Source: an uncultured Verrucomicrobiota bacterium (lineage in GTDB: Bacteria; Verrucomicrobiota; Verrucomicrobiia; Limisphaerales; UBA9464). Taken from it: a stretch of 7,022 bases of DNA. This document shows, one piece after another, positions 1 to 6,288 of this stretch. The stretch's first letter is position 1. Each line of letters starts with the position of its first letter. The DNA is taken from positions 1 through 7,022 of the forward strand of contig CAIPFS010000655.1 of the NCBI GenBank assembly GCA_903864375.1. The letters run 5' to 3'. The translations under genes and the position numbers were made by a program. The notes beneath the pieces were generated by a model. It searched no databases, was not told the DNA's origin, and worked only from the letters and a program-made list of their open reading frames with translations.

Positions 1-57
1 CCCTAACCGCAACAAGGTTCTACCCATTTTCCAGAAACCCCTGGTATATTGCCCGAA

Positions 58-603
58 ATGAAAGTTCAGCATCTGGCTCTGCTCGTCCTCTCATCGGGTT
101 GCCTGTCCGCAGTCGATTTATCCGATGGCCCTGCGCCCGCCGCGGACCGGGTTGGATTCCCAAGGGATTACCGCGAGAAATTCCAGGTGCTCCGGGTGGT
201 GAACAAGAGGGATCAAAAGCAGGTGGTCACGGTCTACGGCAACCACCCGGCGGCATCCGTCTCAAAATCCGAACAGCTACCGTACCCGTACGGGTCGGTG
301 ATCGTCATGGAGACCTCGGAGGCCGCCAGGGACAAGGACGACAGCCTGATGCAGGATGAAAAAGGGAACCTCAAGCCAGGGAAGGCCGTTGGGCTCCACG
401 TCATGCGCCGCGAGAAGGGCTTTGGCGAAGCCTACGAAGTGAATCGATCCGGTGAATGGGAATACGTGGAGTACAAACCGGACGGGAGCTACATCACCCC
501 ACCACAAAAATCCGCGACTTGCTCGAGTTGCCACGTGAAGGCGGGCACAGCCAAGGATTTCGTCTATCAGGCCCGCCTGGGCGGCGTGGCAGGCTCCAAA
601 TAG
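58..603 (+). CDS. Cytochrome P460-family exported haem protein
   Basis: The 181-residue product has a hydrophobic N-terminus (KVQHLALLVLSSGCLSA) that looks like a Sec signal peptide. A cysteine in the SSGC context could be a lipid-attachment site, although Ser at -3 is not the usual lipobox residue. The mature part has the feel of the cytochrome P460 domain: a YPYGSVIVMET stretch, a long acidic/basic middle, then WEYVEYKPDGSY, and near the C-terminus a single haem c motif CSSCH (nt 520-534, about residue 155). P460 proteins are periplasmic c-type cytochromes with a Lys-crosslinked haem, some oxidising hydroxylamine; others are uncharacterised, so no substrate is claimed. I chose ATG 58; an in-frame TTG at 49 adds only three residues. 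No clear Shine-Dalgarno precedes either. The gene stands alone, converging on the minus-strand tRNA and operon. The family call is fairly secure; the lipoprotein status is not. Confidence 0.82.
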   Translation: MKVQHLALLVLSSGCLSAVDLSDGPAPAADRVGFPRDYREKFQVLRVVNKRDQKQVVTVYGNHPAASVSKSEQLPYPYGSVIVMETSEAARDKDDSLMQDEKGNLKPGKAVGLHVMRREKGFGEAYEVNRSGEWEYVEYKPDGSYITPPQKSATCSSCHVKAGTAKDFVYQARLGGVAGSK

Positions 604-697
604 TTTTGAACCGCATTGGTTGCCAGGTTCCGCTCGATCCATCTTTGGTGTTCCCCAGTAACGCGGACTGAGTCGACTCCAGAAAGCTGCGAAAACA

Positions 698-772
698 TGG
701 TGCGAGGTGCAGGTTTCGAACCTGCGACCCCTTGCGTGTGAAGCAAGTGCTCTACCACTGAGCTAACCTCGC
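698..772 (-). tRNA. tRNA-Val (anticodon CAC)
   Basis: Read on the minus strand, the sequence folds as a full cloverleaf. The acceptor stem GCGAGGT pairs with ACCTCGC (7 bp). The D arm is GCTC-AGTGGTA-GAGC. The anticodon stem is CTTGC/GCAAG with loop TTCACAC, giving anticodon CAC (plus-strand positions 738-740), which reads GTG valine codons. The variable loop has 5 nt, and the T arm GCAGG-TTCGAAA-CCTGC has the standard TTCGA core. The discriminator base is A, and a 3' CCA is encoded at 700-698. No intron or unpaired stem position is seen. It lies between the P460 gene and the end of the secretion-like operon and probably has its own promoter. Confidence 0.96.
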
Positions 773-790
773 ACTACCGAAGAGGGGCAG

Positions 791-819
791 TTGATAGCTG
801 ACAAAAAGCCGGACTGCAA
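791..819 (-). promoter_or_regulatory. Possible sigma70-type promoter of the tRNA-Val gene
   Basis: On the minus strand, TTGCAG (819-814) and TATCAA (796-791) are separated by 17 nt. They lie just upstream of the tRNA 5' end at 772 and are followed by a C-rich stretch (CTGCCCC), as is common in the discriminator of stable-RNA promoters. The -35 matches the consensus at only three positions and the -10 at four, so position and spacing support this call more than the boxes do. Confidence 0.3.
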
Positions 820-1058
820 AGCCGAATATTCGAGTTTTTCCTGCCCGCTCATTTGACCACGAACTGGTTTCGGGCTGAAAGGCAGGGCAGAGGTCCTGCG
901 GCCGGGCAATTGGCTTCGCCTCTAGGGAGCTAACGTGTTTTGGACCGCCTGTGGCTTGGCAGAGGCCTCACAGAGATGCCTTGAGAACGGGATAGGTGAC
1001 GATCCCAGCAATCATTGGGGTCTTGCAGGAGCGCGCCTCTCTGTTGGAATGAACCTAC

Positions 1059-1089
1059 CAATGTAGCTGATATTCAAAATGTTACATTG
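1059..1089. repeat. 7-bp inverted repeat with 17-bp spacer
   Basis: CAATGTA (1059-1065) and TACATTG (1083-1089) are perfect inverted arms around an AT-rich 17-bp spacer, in otherwise GC-rich DNA. The arms and spacing could suit a dimeric regulator or a weak RNA hairpin. No gene start lies close by on either strand, so a role is unclear and chance is possible. Confidence 0.4.
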
Positions 1090-1160
1090 ACAGCGCACAA
1101 AACAAGACAGGGCGAACCTCCTGGTGAGCCGTGGCGGTTCAGATCACTTCGAATGGCGCT

Positions 1161-1250
1161 CATGTCCCGGGCCTTCAGCCCTTAAACCTCCAAACTCGGC
1201 CTTCCTGGTCCGTTGGCCCAGGCTGGGATGGATGCGGGCCGTTGGCCCTC
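1161..1250. repeat. GC-rich palindromic intergenic element (possibly dispersed)
   Basis: This stretch packs several short inverted repeats: GGGC-CTTCA-GCCC (1169-1181), CCCA-GGC-TGGG (1217-1226) and GGGCC-GTT-GGCCC (1236-1248). GGCCC at 1215-1219 can also pair with GGGCC at 1236-1240, giving competing folds. It starts about 40 nt beyond the stop codon of the ATPase gene. Its composition resembles palindromic intergenic repeats I recall being scattered through Verrucomicrobia genomes, but only one copy is visible here, so calling it a dispersed family is a recollection, not something shown. It may also serve as a 3' stabilising or termination structure for the operon, although no U-tract follows on the minus strand. 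Confidence 0.4.
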
Positions 1251-1286
1251 GAAGGGAATCCGGAATCGAAGTGGCCCTCGTCGCCC

Positions 1287-4200
1287 TCAACTGCGTCCCG
1301 AAGCGTTGGTTCCCCACCGTTCAGCCAGGCTCGTCAGCCAACTCTCCGATGGTAATGAGTACGGACGGAATGTTTCTGTCCGACCCTCCCGGTCATTGTA
1401 GAACAGTCCGCCATGTAGCCCCAAATTTGACGCAAGGGGCTGGTCGCAAAGACTGGACGAGTCCGCCCCACTCATCTGGAGGAGAACGCGAAGCTCAAAT
1501 TCGCTAAGGCCCTTTCGTCCGAGGAAGCGATTCACGTTATTGTAGGAATCCACCTGCACCATCACATGGATGCCCTGCGCCGGTCCCTCGACGTAGAGGC
1601 GCTGGAAGGGGGCCGCCGCATTTTCCAAAGCATCCGCCGGTTCGGTGGAAAACCCGAAGCTGTCGTCGGGCTTGAGCTTCTTGCAGTGTTGAAGTCCCAA
1701 CACCACGAGGAAGACATTGGGCCGTCCCAGGCTGCCGCTGGCGATTCGACCATCCAGCTCGGTCTGCAAAGCCAGGAGGGTTGCCGGAACGCGACCGGGC
1801 AGAACCCGCTCGACCGATTGCGGCAGGATCGAACAGAGGCGCTCGAGCAAGAGGTTTCGAGGTGTTCCCGGAGCTGTGGTGTCCACCAGAATGAATCGGG
1901 CGAGATCGGGAGGGTGTTGCGCCGCAAGCGATAGGAGGGACGCCACGATGAGCGCCAGTGCGGTCTCTTCGCGCTGTCCCACCAGCAACAGGTTGCTTCC
2001 GCCGGCCCGGGCAAATTCGGCGGCTGTGGGACCCTTGATGGAATTCGGGGCTCCCAACCAGGCCACAGGCATTGCCGGAATTTGCGTCGGGTGAGACACC
2101 AGCGCCTGTTGAAGCTGCGGATTGTCCATCATGCTGGCCGGGGCGCTTCCCTCAAAGACCACCGGCGCTTTTCCTGCCCACGCGGACTCCGCAGCCCGTT
2201 TCTGAATCGCCGTCAGGTACTTTTCCCGCGTTTCGTCGGGAAGCCAGACCGCCTGGAAGGGCGAATTGGCCTCGCGCGCCCCGGCCGAGTCGTTGTAGAT
2301 GCCTTCGCCTGGACGGCTGAGCAATCGCGGAGCGGAATTTTCGTCCCCCATGATGAGATAGGCATCGGCCTCGTCGCAATGGAAGGCAATGCGCACGGCC
2401 ATCTGCCCCAGCGTGGCCCGGGCCAGCGCATAGGTGCCGCCCAGTGTTTGGGACGCGAGGATGACATGGATGCCGAAGGCCCGGCCTTGGCGGACAATGC
2501 GATCCAGCAGGACAGCGGCGTCCTGGGCAATCCGGTCTTCCTCCACGAAGTATTCCTGGAATTCATCGACCAGCAGCAGGCACCGCGGCATCGGTTGACT
2601 GCCATCCGTCCGCCGGTATCCCGGCAGGTCCTGAACGCCTGCATCTCTGAAAAGTTCGCCTCGACGGCGTAATTCCAAATCAAGCCGCTCCAGGACGCTT
2701 AGTCCGAATTCGCGGTCGCTTTCGATGGCCACCACCCGGGCATGCGGAAGCCGGGCAGTGGCATAGGCCTTGAATTCGACGCCCTTTTTGAAATCCACGA
2801 GGTAAAACTCGAGTTCATCCGGGCTGCACCGAAGCGCCAGATTGGTCACGAGGACGTGTAGCAGATTTGATTTTCCAGATCCGGTCTTGCCGGAGATCAG
2901 GGCATGCTGGCGAGTGCCGCGTCCCAGCGACAGGTATTGCAGCTTCGAAGCTCCGGTGCGTCCCAGCGGCACGCGGATTTCCTCGGCCGTACTTTCGGTC
3001 CAGAACTCTTCTGGAGTTGGGGCGACGACCTCGAAAGGAACCATCACCTTGTTGGCATCGCGACTGGCACGTCCAATCCGGTGCAACAAATCCGTGGCCA
3101 ACTCCGGCGGCGGCGGCTGCCCGGGGGCGATTTGAAATCCGGCTCCCAGGGAAGGGACTGCCGTCACCTCGGTCCCGGACGCCAGGAGATGAACGCCGGC
3201 CACATTCAAGTCTTCGGTGACAAATCCGGGAGGCGTCGGGAGACGCCGGTCCCAGTGGAGGAGGGTGATGATTCCACATCGTCCACCATTGGTCACCAGA
3301 TTGAGCAGCCGTCGGGATGAGGATTCGGTGAAGTTCACCGGAAATCCGGTGACAATCAGGAGGTGATGGTGCTCGGCAATGCTTCCAGCCCGGGCGTTGT
3401 ATTCAACGAGGTTGGCAAACTCGTTGCGAAGGTACATCTGCAGCACCTTTTCCATCTGCTGGGTCAATTCCGTCAGACGCTCCTCAATCTCGGAGGTTTC
3501 GGTCCAGATGCGCTGCCCGGCACCGCTCTTGGCCTCGGCGTAATCGGACAGATGCATGAGGCTGGCAAAGGTCCGTCCCAATCCCACCGGATCCAGGATC
3601 GTGACCTTGAGGCGACCCGGCGGCATCTGGCAAAGCAGGCGGAGCGCGATGTTGTTCAGCCAGTCACCCACGGAGGCTGATCCAGAGCCGTTGGACTCGA
3701 TCACCACCGAGCCGTCCTCCGGATAGGCCAGCCAGAGCGGAACCACACGACATTCTGGCTCCGGGAGAGCGAGGCGTGGATCGGCGGGCCTGGCACCGGA
3801 AAGCGCCCGCAGATCAACCGTCAGTTTCCCGATCTCCGGTGCGCCCTGATAGGAAACAGGAGGTTGCCATGTGTCCCAGGCCGGCGAATCCCAGGATGTC
3901 CCGCCACCCGTTTCAGCTTCCGAGATTTCAGCGAATAGCTGTGAGATCGGTTGCAACCCCTTTTCCCAATCCTCGACCAGGGAAGTCCACTGTTCGGACG
4001 AACTGAGCTCAATGCGCATCAGTTCAGTCTGTCCCCGGGCTGTCAGTCGTTCTCGTTCGTCGGAAATGATCCGTTCCAGTGCCTCCGTTTCGGCGGCCTG
4101 TCGCTCGCCGAGTCTGGGTTTCTTTTTCGCTTGAAGCCTGTCGTGGGTGGCCATGGCCCTCGCCCCTTTCCTTTGGAGCTGCTGGACCGCGTCGGCTCTG

Positions 4201-5201
4201 GCGGTTTCCATGGCGGATTCGTGGACTGACCAACGATCTCGAATGGCCTGGGTCGTCGAGGTGAACCGTGCATGCGCCTCGCTGGTTTCCGTCTGGTAGC
4301 GGGCGGAGATTTTCTCCTGGGCAATCGCAAGTCCGTTCCGGGCGGACGAAAGAGTTTGGGCGGCCCGGATCGCAATGGGCCGGAGCTTGACGAAAGCCGA
4401 GATCCGAAGAAGGACCGCGATGCCGAGAATGAGCCCTGCGACCACTTCCACCGACGAGGCCTGGGATGCGGAAACACCCGCTTTTTCCCGGAAAACCGAA
4501 AAGGTACTGACTGCCATCACTACGACGAGAGCCAGCAAGAGCCATGGCGGCAGTAAGCGGACAATACCCGACAGGAAGCTGGCACGGGCCTGCTCCGCGA
4601 ATCGGTCGAGTTCCTGCAGCGCCGCTTGGACGCGCGCGATCGAGTCCGTTTCGTTGTTCCCGGCGTCGGGAGTCCATCCGGGATAGCCCGATGAAAACCA
4701 ACGTCGGAACTGCCGGAATGCGCCGAGGCTTCCCAACAATCGGGAATGGCTGGCCTGCACTGCGGCTCCCGCCTCCGATGCCTCGGAAGTCCGGGCGGCG
4801 TAGTTGTTACCGGCTGCTGCCAGGTCTACTTCGCGTTGGCGCTCGGCATCCAGGGTCCCTTTTTGAAACCCAAAGACTGCCCGCCCATCCTGCTGGTCCA
4901 ACCCTTGCGTGGTTCGGCGTCGGCACTCGACCAGTGCCTTCTGAATCCGGAGCTTGCGCTGCTCCTCCCGGCGTGCGGCCTGCTCCAACTCCTGTCGGTG
5001 CCGGTCGGCCAACTCCATCCGGCGCAGCACGGCTTCATCATTGTGCCGTCCCAGGCTCTGGGTGGAAGCCCTTGCCGCAAAGGCCCGCTGACGGGCGATG
5101 TCTCGCAGTAATTGTTCCTCGCGGGATGCCATCCCAGCGACATGCTTTCGAAATTCCGAGAACAGAGACCGAATTTGGTTCAAGGAAGGGGCTTTACTCA
5201 C
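1287..5201 (-). CDS. Membrane-anchored FtsK/SpoIIIE-family ATPase, EccC/EssC-like (type VII secretion-like motor)
   Basis: This 1304-residue protein should be the motor of the operon. Residues 1-210 are rich in Arg/Glu/Gln/Ala and look coiled-coil. Two membrane helices follow (about 217-237 and 251-270), then a second charged helical region (about 278-430). Three FtsK-like modules come next, each with a helix ending in a P/D-rich turn and a strand ending in Asp: ILDPVG (535-540), YLVDFKKG (800-807) and FILVDTTAP (1103-1111). Only the middle module is canonical, with Walker A GKTGSGKS (771-778), Walker B LLLVDE (875-880) and the sensor strand ILASQT (914-919). Module 1 has GSGSAS (505-510) at the P-loop position and module 3 has GQREET (1075-1080); neither has the lysine. 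The start is GTG with AAGGA 5 nt upstream, overlapping the preceding gene by 8 nt. EccC/EssC proteins bind WXG100 substrates and power their export, which fits the neighbours. DNA translocation as in FtsK is less likely but not excluded. Confidence 0.88.
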   Translation of the reverse strand: MSKAPSLNQIRSLFSEFRKHVAGMASREEQLLRDIARQRAFAARASTQSLGRHNDEAVLRRMELADRHRQELEQAARREEQRKLRIQKALVECRRRTTQGLDQQDGRAVFGFQKGTLDAERQREVDLAAAGNNYAARTSEASEAGAAVQASHSRLLGSLGAFRQFRRWFSSGYPGWTPDAGNNETDSIARVQAALQELDRFAEQARASFLSGIVRLLPPWLLLALVVVMAVSTFSVFREKAGVSASQASSVEVVAGLILGIAVLLRISAFVKLRPIAIRAAQTLSSARNGLAIAQEKISARYQTETSEAHARFTSTTQAIRDRWSVHESAMETARADAVQQLQRKGARAMATHDRLQAKKKPRLGERQAAETEALERIISDERERLTARGQTELMRIELSSSEQWTSLVEDWEKGLQPISQLFAEISEAETGGGTSWDSPAWDTWQPPVSYQGAPEIGKLTVDLRALSGARPADPRLALPEPECRVVPLWLAYPEDGSVVIESNGSGSASVGDWLNNIALRLLCQMPPGRLKVTILDPVGLGRTFASLMHLSDYAEAKSGAGQRIWTETSEIEERLTELTQQMEKVLQMYLRNEFANLVEYNARAGSIAEHHHLLIVTGFPVNFTESSSRRLLNLVTNGGRCGIITLLHWDRRLPTPPGFVTEDLNVAGVHLLASGTEVTAVPSLGAGFQIAPGQPPPPELATDLLHRIGRASRDANKVMVPFEVVAPTPEEFWTESTAEEIRVPLGRTGASKLQYLSLGRGTRQHALISGKTGSGKSNLLHVLVTNLALRCSPDELEFYLVDFKKGVEFKAYATARLPHARVVAIESDREFGLSVLERLDLELRRRGELFRDAGVQDLPGYRRTDGSQPMPRCLLLVDEFQEYFVEEDRIAQDAAVLLDRIVRQGRAFGIHVILASQTLGGTYALARATLGQMAVRIAFHCDEADAYLIMGDENSAPRLLSRPGEGIYNDSAGAREANSPFQAVWLPDETREKYLTAIQKRAAESAWAGKAPVVFEGSAPASMMDNPQLQQALVSHPTQIPAMPVAWLGAPNSIKGPTAAEFARAGGSNLLLVGQREETALALIVASLLSLAAQHPPDLARFILVDTTAPGTPRNLLLERLCSILPQSVERVLPGRVPATLLALQTELDGRIASGSLGRPNVFLVVLGLQHCKKLKPDDSFGFSTEPADALENAAAPFQRLYVEGPAQGIHVMVQVDSYNNVNRFLGRKGLSEFELRVLLQMSGADSSSLCDQPLASNLGLHGGLFYNDREGRTETFRPYSLPSESWLTSLAERWGTNASGRS

Positions 5202-5406
5202 AATCGTCCTTCATTTTTTGAATGACCACCTCCAACTGATCCAGCGAAGTCAACGTCTTTTCCACCTGGGCCATGAGTTCCACCATGTACCGATCATGAA
5301 ATTCACGGGCCTTGTCATCGACCCAGGCGCTCCGGGTCTCCTCCCAATGTCCGACCAATTGCTTCAGGAGCCCAGCGAGACGTGCCTTGCTCGATTGTGC
5401 GCTCAT
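5194..5406 (-). CDS. Small WXG100-like protein (70 aa)
   Basis: This is a short all-helical protein whose centre reads SAWVDDKAREFHDRYM. The W-x-D turn (W28, D30) is followed by Phe at +8, Asp at +10 and Tyr at +12. This has the shape of the WXG100 helix-turn-helix, in which the turn is normally W-x-G. The length is below the usual ~100 residues; the first helix is short (about 6-27) and the second runs to the end (about 31-68). There is no signal peptide and no C-terminal YxxxD/E motif. The ATG overlaps the stop of the 199-aa gene as ATGA, and its own end overlaps the ATPase start by 8 nt, so it is translated with both. Known WXG100 proteins are dimeric substrates or partners of EccC/EssC ATPases; here a pairing with the 90-aa protein or binding to the ATPase is inferred. 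The family call rests on motif and context. Confidence 0.72.
   Translation of the reverse strand: MSAQSSKARLAGLLKQLVGHWEETRSAWVDDKAREFHDRYMVELMAQVEKTLTSLDQLEVVIQKMKDDCE
5207..5211 (-). promoter_or_regulatory. Ribosome binding site fixing the GTG start of the ATPase
   Basis: AAGGA on the minus strand lies 5 nt before GTG 5201, inside the last codons of the 70-aa gene. It supports the GTG start over the first downstream ATG (Met24), which would remove part of the helical N-terminus. Confidence 0.6.
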
Positions 5407-6002
5407 GCGGTTGCCTGCCCCGTGGTTGGCTCAATGGTTGGCTCAATGTCTTCCGCGCCCTCTGGTGGTTCAACAGAAGACTCCACCGTTTCGGGTGTCG
5501 GCTTCGAAGAGGAGGAGGGAGAGGTGAACGATCGCCGGTCGGAATAGGCGTCCAATGCCGCCAGAGCCTGGTTGAGAAAGTTGACCGCGTGAGCCATATC
5601 GACGGTGAGGACGGTGTGAAGCTGCTCGACTTGCCGGACCATGGGAAGACTGCGGTTTTCAAAGTTTCGGCTCCAAAACCGGATGTGTTTGAGCCTTTCC
5701 TGGGCTTCATCGAGCGCCCGTTCCGCCCGATGGACCTGCATCTGATGAAAGCTGGCGGGACCGCGCTGGGTGGCGATGCTTTCCTGGAACAAGGTTTGGC
5801 GCGCTTCCTCCAGCTTTCTCTGACGTCGCCAGGCCTCTCCCTCCCAGTGCTTCCGGCGGTCCAGGTCGAGCCAGGATTGCTGGCGGGCCACCTCCACCGC
5901 CGCCTCCTCGACGGTCGCCCGGGCCCCGCTGAGGAATGTCAGCAGATGCGCGCGAAACCGGTCGATTTCATCGACCGAGCGGATATGGACGTGGTCGGCC
6001 AT
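5403..6002 (-). CDS. Helical coiled-coil protein with acidic Pro/Ser/Thr tail, partner of the WXG100/ATPase operon
   Basis: The protein has 199 residues and no named domain that I recognise. Residues 1-154 are predicted helical: an opening HVHIRSVDEIDRFRAHL, a Trp-rich segment (W44, W53, W58), a long heptad-like part rich in Arg/Glu/Gln (59-106), W110, and a final helix with VDMAHAVNFLNQALAALDAY. Residues 155-199 are low-complexity and acidic, rich in Pro, Ser, Thr and Glu, and end in a duplicated EPT(I/T) unit. The pattern recalls uncharacterised proteins I remember beside WXG100 genes in planctomycete-type genomes, but I cannot verify that. There is no signal peptide or membrane helix, so it is cytosolic or a leaderless export substrate. 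It starts 7 nt after the 90-aa gene, with a G-rich ribosome site overlapping that gene's stop, and ends in an ATGA overlap with the next. It may be a chaperone, adaptor or substrate of the ATPase; the sequence does not say which. Confidence 0.75.
   Translation of the reverse strand: MADHVHIRSVDEIDRFRAHLLTFLSGARATVEEAAVEVARQQSWLDLDRRKHWEGEAWRRQRKLEEARQTLFQESIATQRGPASFHQMQVHRAERALDEAQERLKHIRFWSRNFENRSLPMVRQVEQLHTVLTVDMAHAVNFLNQALAALDAYSDRRSFTSPSSSSKPTPETVESSVEPPEGAEDIEPTIEPTTGQATA
5424..5447 (-). repeat. 12-bp tandem duplication in the tail of the 199-aa protein
   Basis: The 12-mer GGTTGGCTCAAT (plus strand) occurs twice back to back (5424-5435 and 5436-5447). It is in frame and encodes the duplicated EPT(I/T) units near the C-terminus. 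It looks like a recent slippage duplication that lengthens the disordered tail without breaking the frame. Confidence 0.7.
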
Positions 6003-6009
6003 GGCCCCC

Positions 6010-6282
6010 TCACCGTTGTTTCAAATAGTCCTCGATGTGCTGGGCCTTCCGCAGCAGGAAGGGGGCCTGTTGCTGGGACATGTCGATGAATTTGCGAAAG
6101 GTCTTGGTGACCTGTTGGAATTCATCAGCAAATTTTTCATGTTCCTTGTCCTTCCAGGTGTCTCCCAGGGAGGCGAACCGGGCCTGGAGGGAACCCAGCC
6201 GGGCCAGTGTATCGGTGTTGAACCGATTAAGTTCTTCCGCAAAACGGCGGACGTTCTCCGGGTCCATGATGGCGTTCGGCAT
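6010..6282 (-). CDS. WXG100-like protein (90 aa), first gene of the operon
   Basis: The size and fold pattern match the WXG100 (ESAT-6/EsxA) superfamily: helix 1 at about 7-36, a turn with LGDTWKD (W43, D45), and helix 2 from about 46 to 87, with F51, D53 and F55 at +8, +10 and +12 from the Trp. The Gly of W-x-G is replaced by Asp, as in the 70-aa protein. There is no signal peptide. The C-terminus is IEDYLKQR, where Tyr86 is followed by Arg at +4, so the actinobacterial YxxxD/E export motif is absent. The start is ATG with a strong AAGGAG 6 nt upstream. It leads the operon, and this strong ribosome site suggests it is made in larger amounts than the downstream proteins. Known relatives are leaderless dimers exported by, and regulating, EccC/EssC ATPases; whether this one is exported is inferred. 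Confidence 0.83.
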   Translation of the reverse strand: MPNAIMDPENVRRFAEELNRFNTDTLARLGSLQARFASLGDTWKDKEHEKFADEFQQVTKTFRKFIDMSQQQAPFLLRKAQHIEDYLKQR

Positions 6283-6288
6283 GGCGTG

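Larger units (their letters stand above)
773..1286. other. Gene-poor intergenic region between tRNA-Val and the operon end
   Basis: No open frame here has a plausible start, ribosome site and protein-like composition. The plus-strand frames that run into 1287-1507 read antisense to the ATPase gene and give low-complexity Pro/Arg/Ser-rich products. The stretch holds the possible tRNA promoter, a perfect 10-bp palindrome CGAATATTCG (823-832), an inverted repeat at 1059-1089 and a GC-rich palindromic element at about 1161-1250. I see no T-tailed terminator hairpin for the minus-strand operon that ends at 1287. Confidence 0.6.

Noticed and set aside
698..1089. tRNA-Val as an attachment site for an integrated element carrying the operon
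   Set aside because: No integrase gene and no direct repeat of the tRNA 3' end are seen in the window.
1087..1119. TTGACA at 1087-1092 as a plus-strand -35 box
   Set aside because: Nothing like a -10 box occurs 16-18 nt downstream, and no plus-strand gene follows.
1124..1507. Plus-strand open frames at the operon end
   Set aside because: They run through the palindromic element and antisense to the ATPase C-terminus; composition is low-complexity Pro/Arg/Ser, with no ribosome site or domain.
4024..4701. Second minus-strand open frame within the ATPase gene, and similar ones at 2213-2683, 2815-3279 and 4043-4477
   Set aside because: They are out-of-frame readings of a GC-rich gene, giving Arg/Pro/Ser-rich products without family features.
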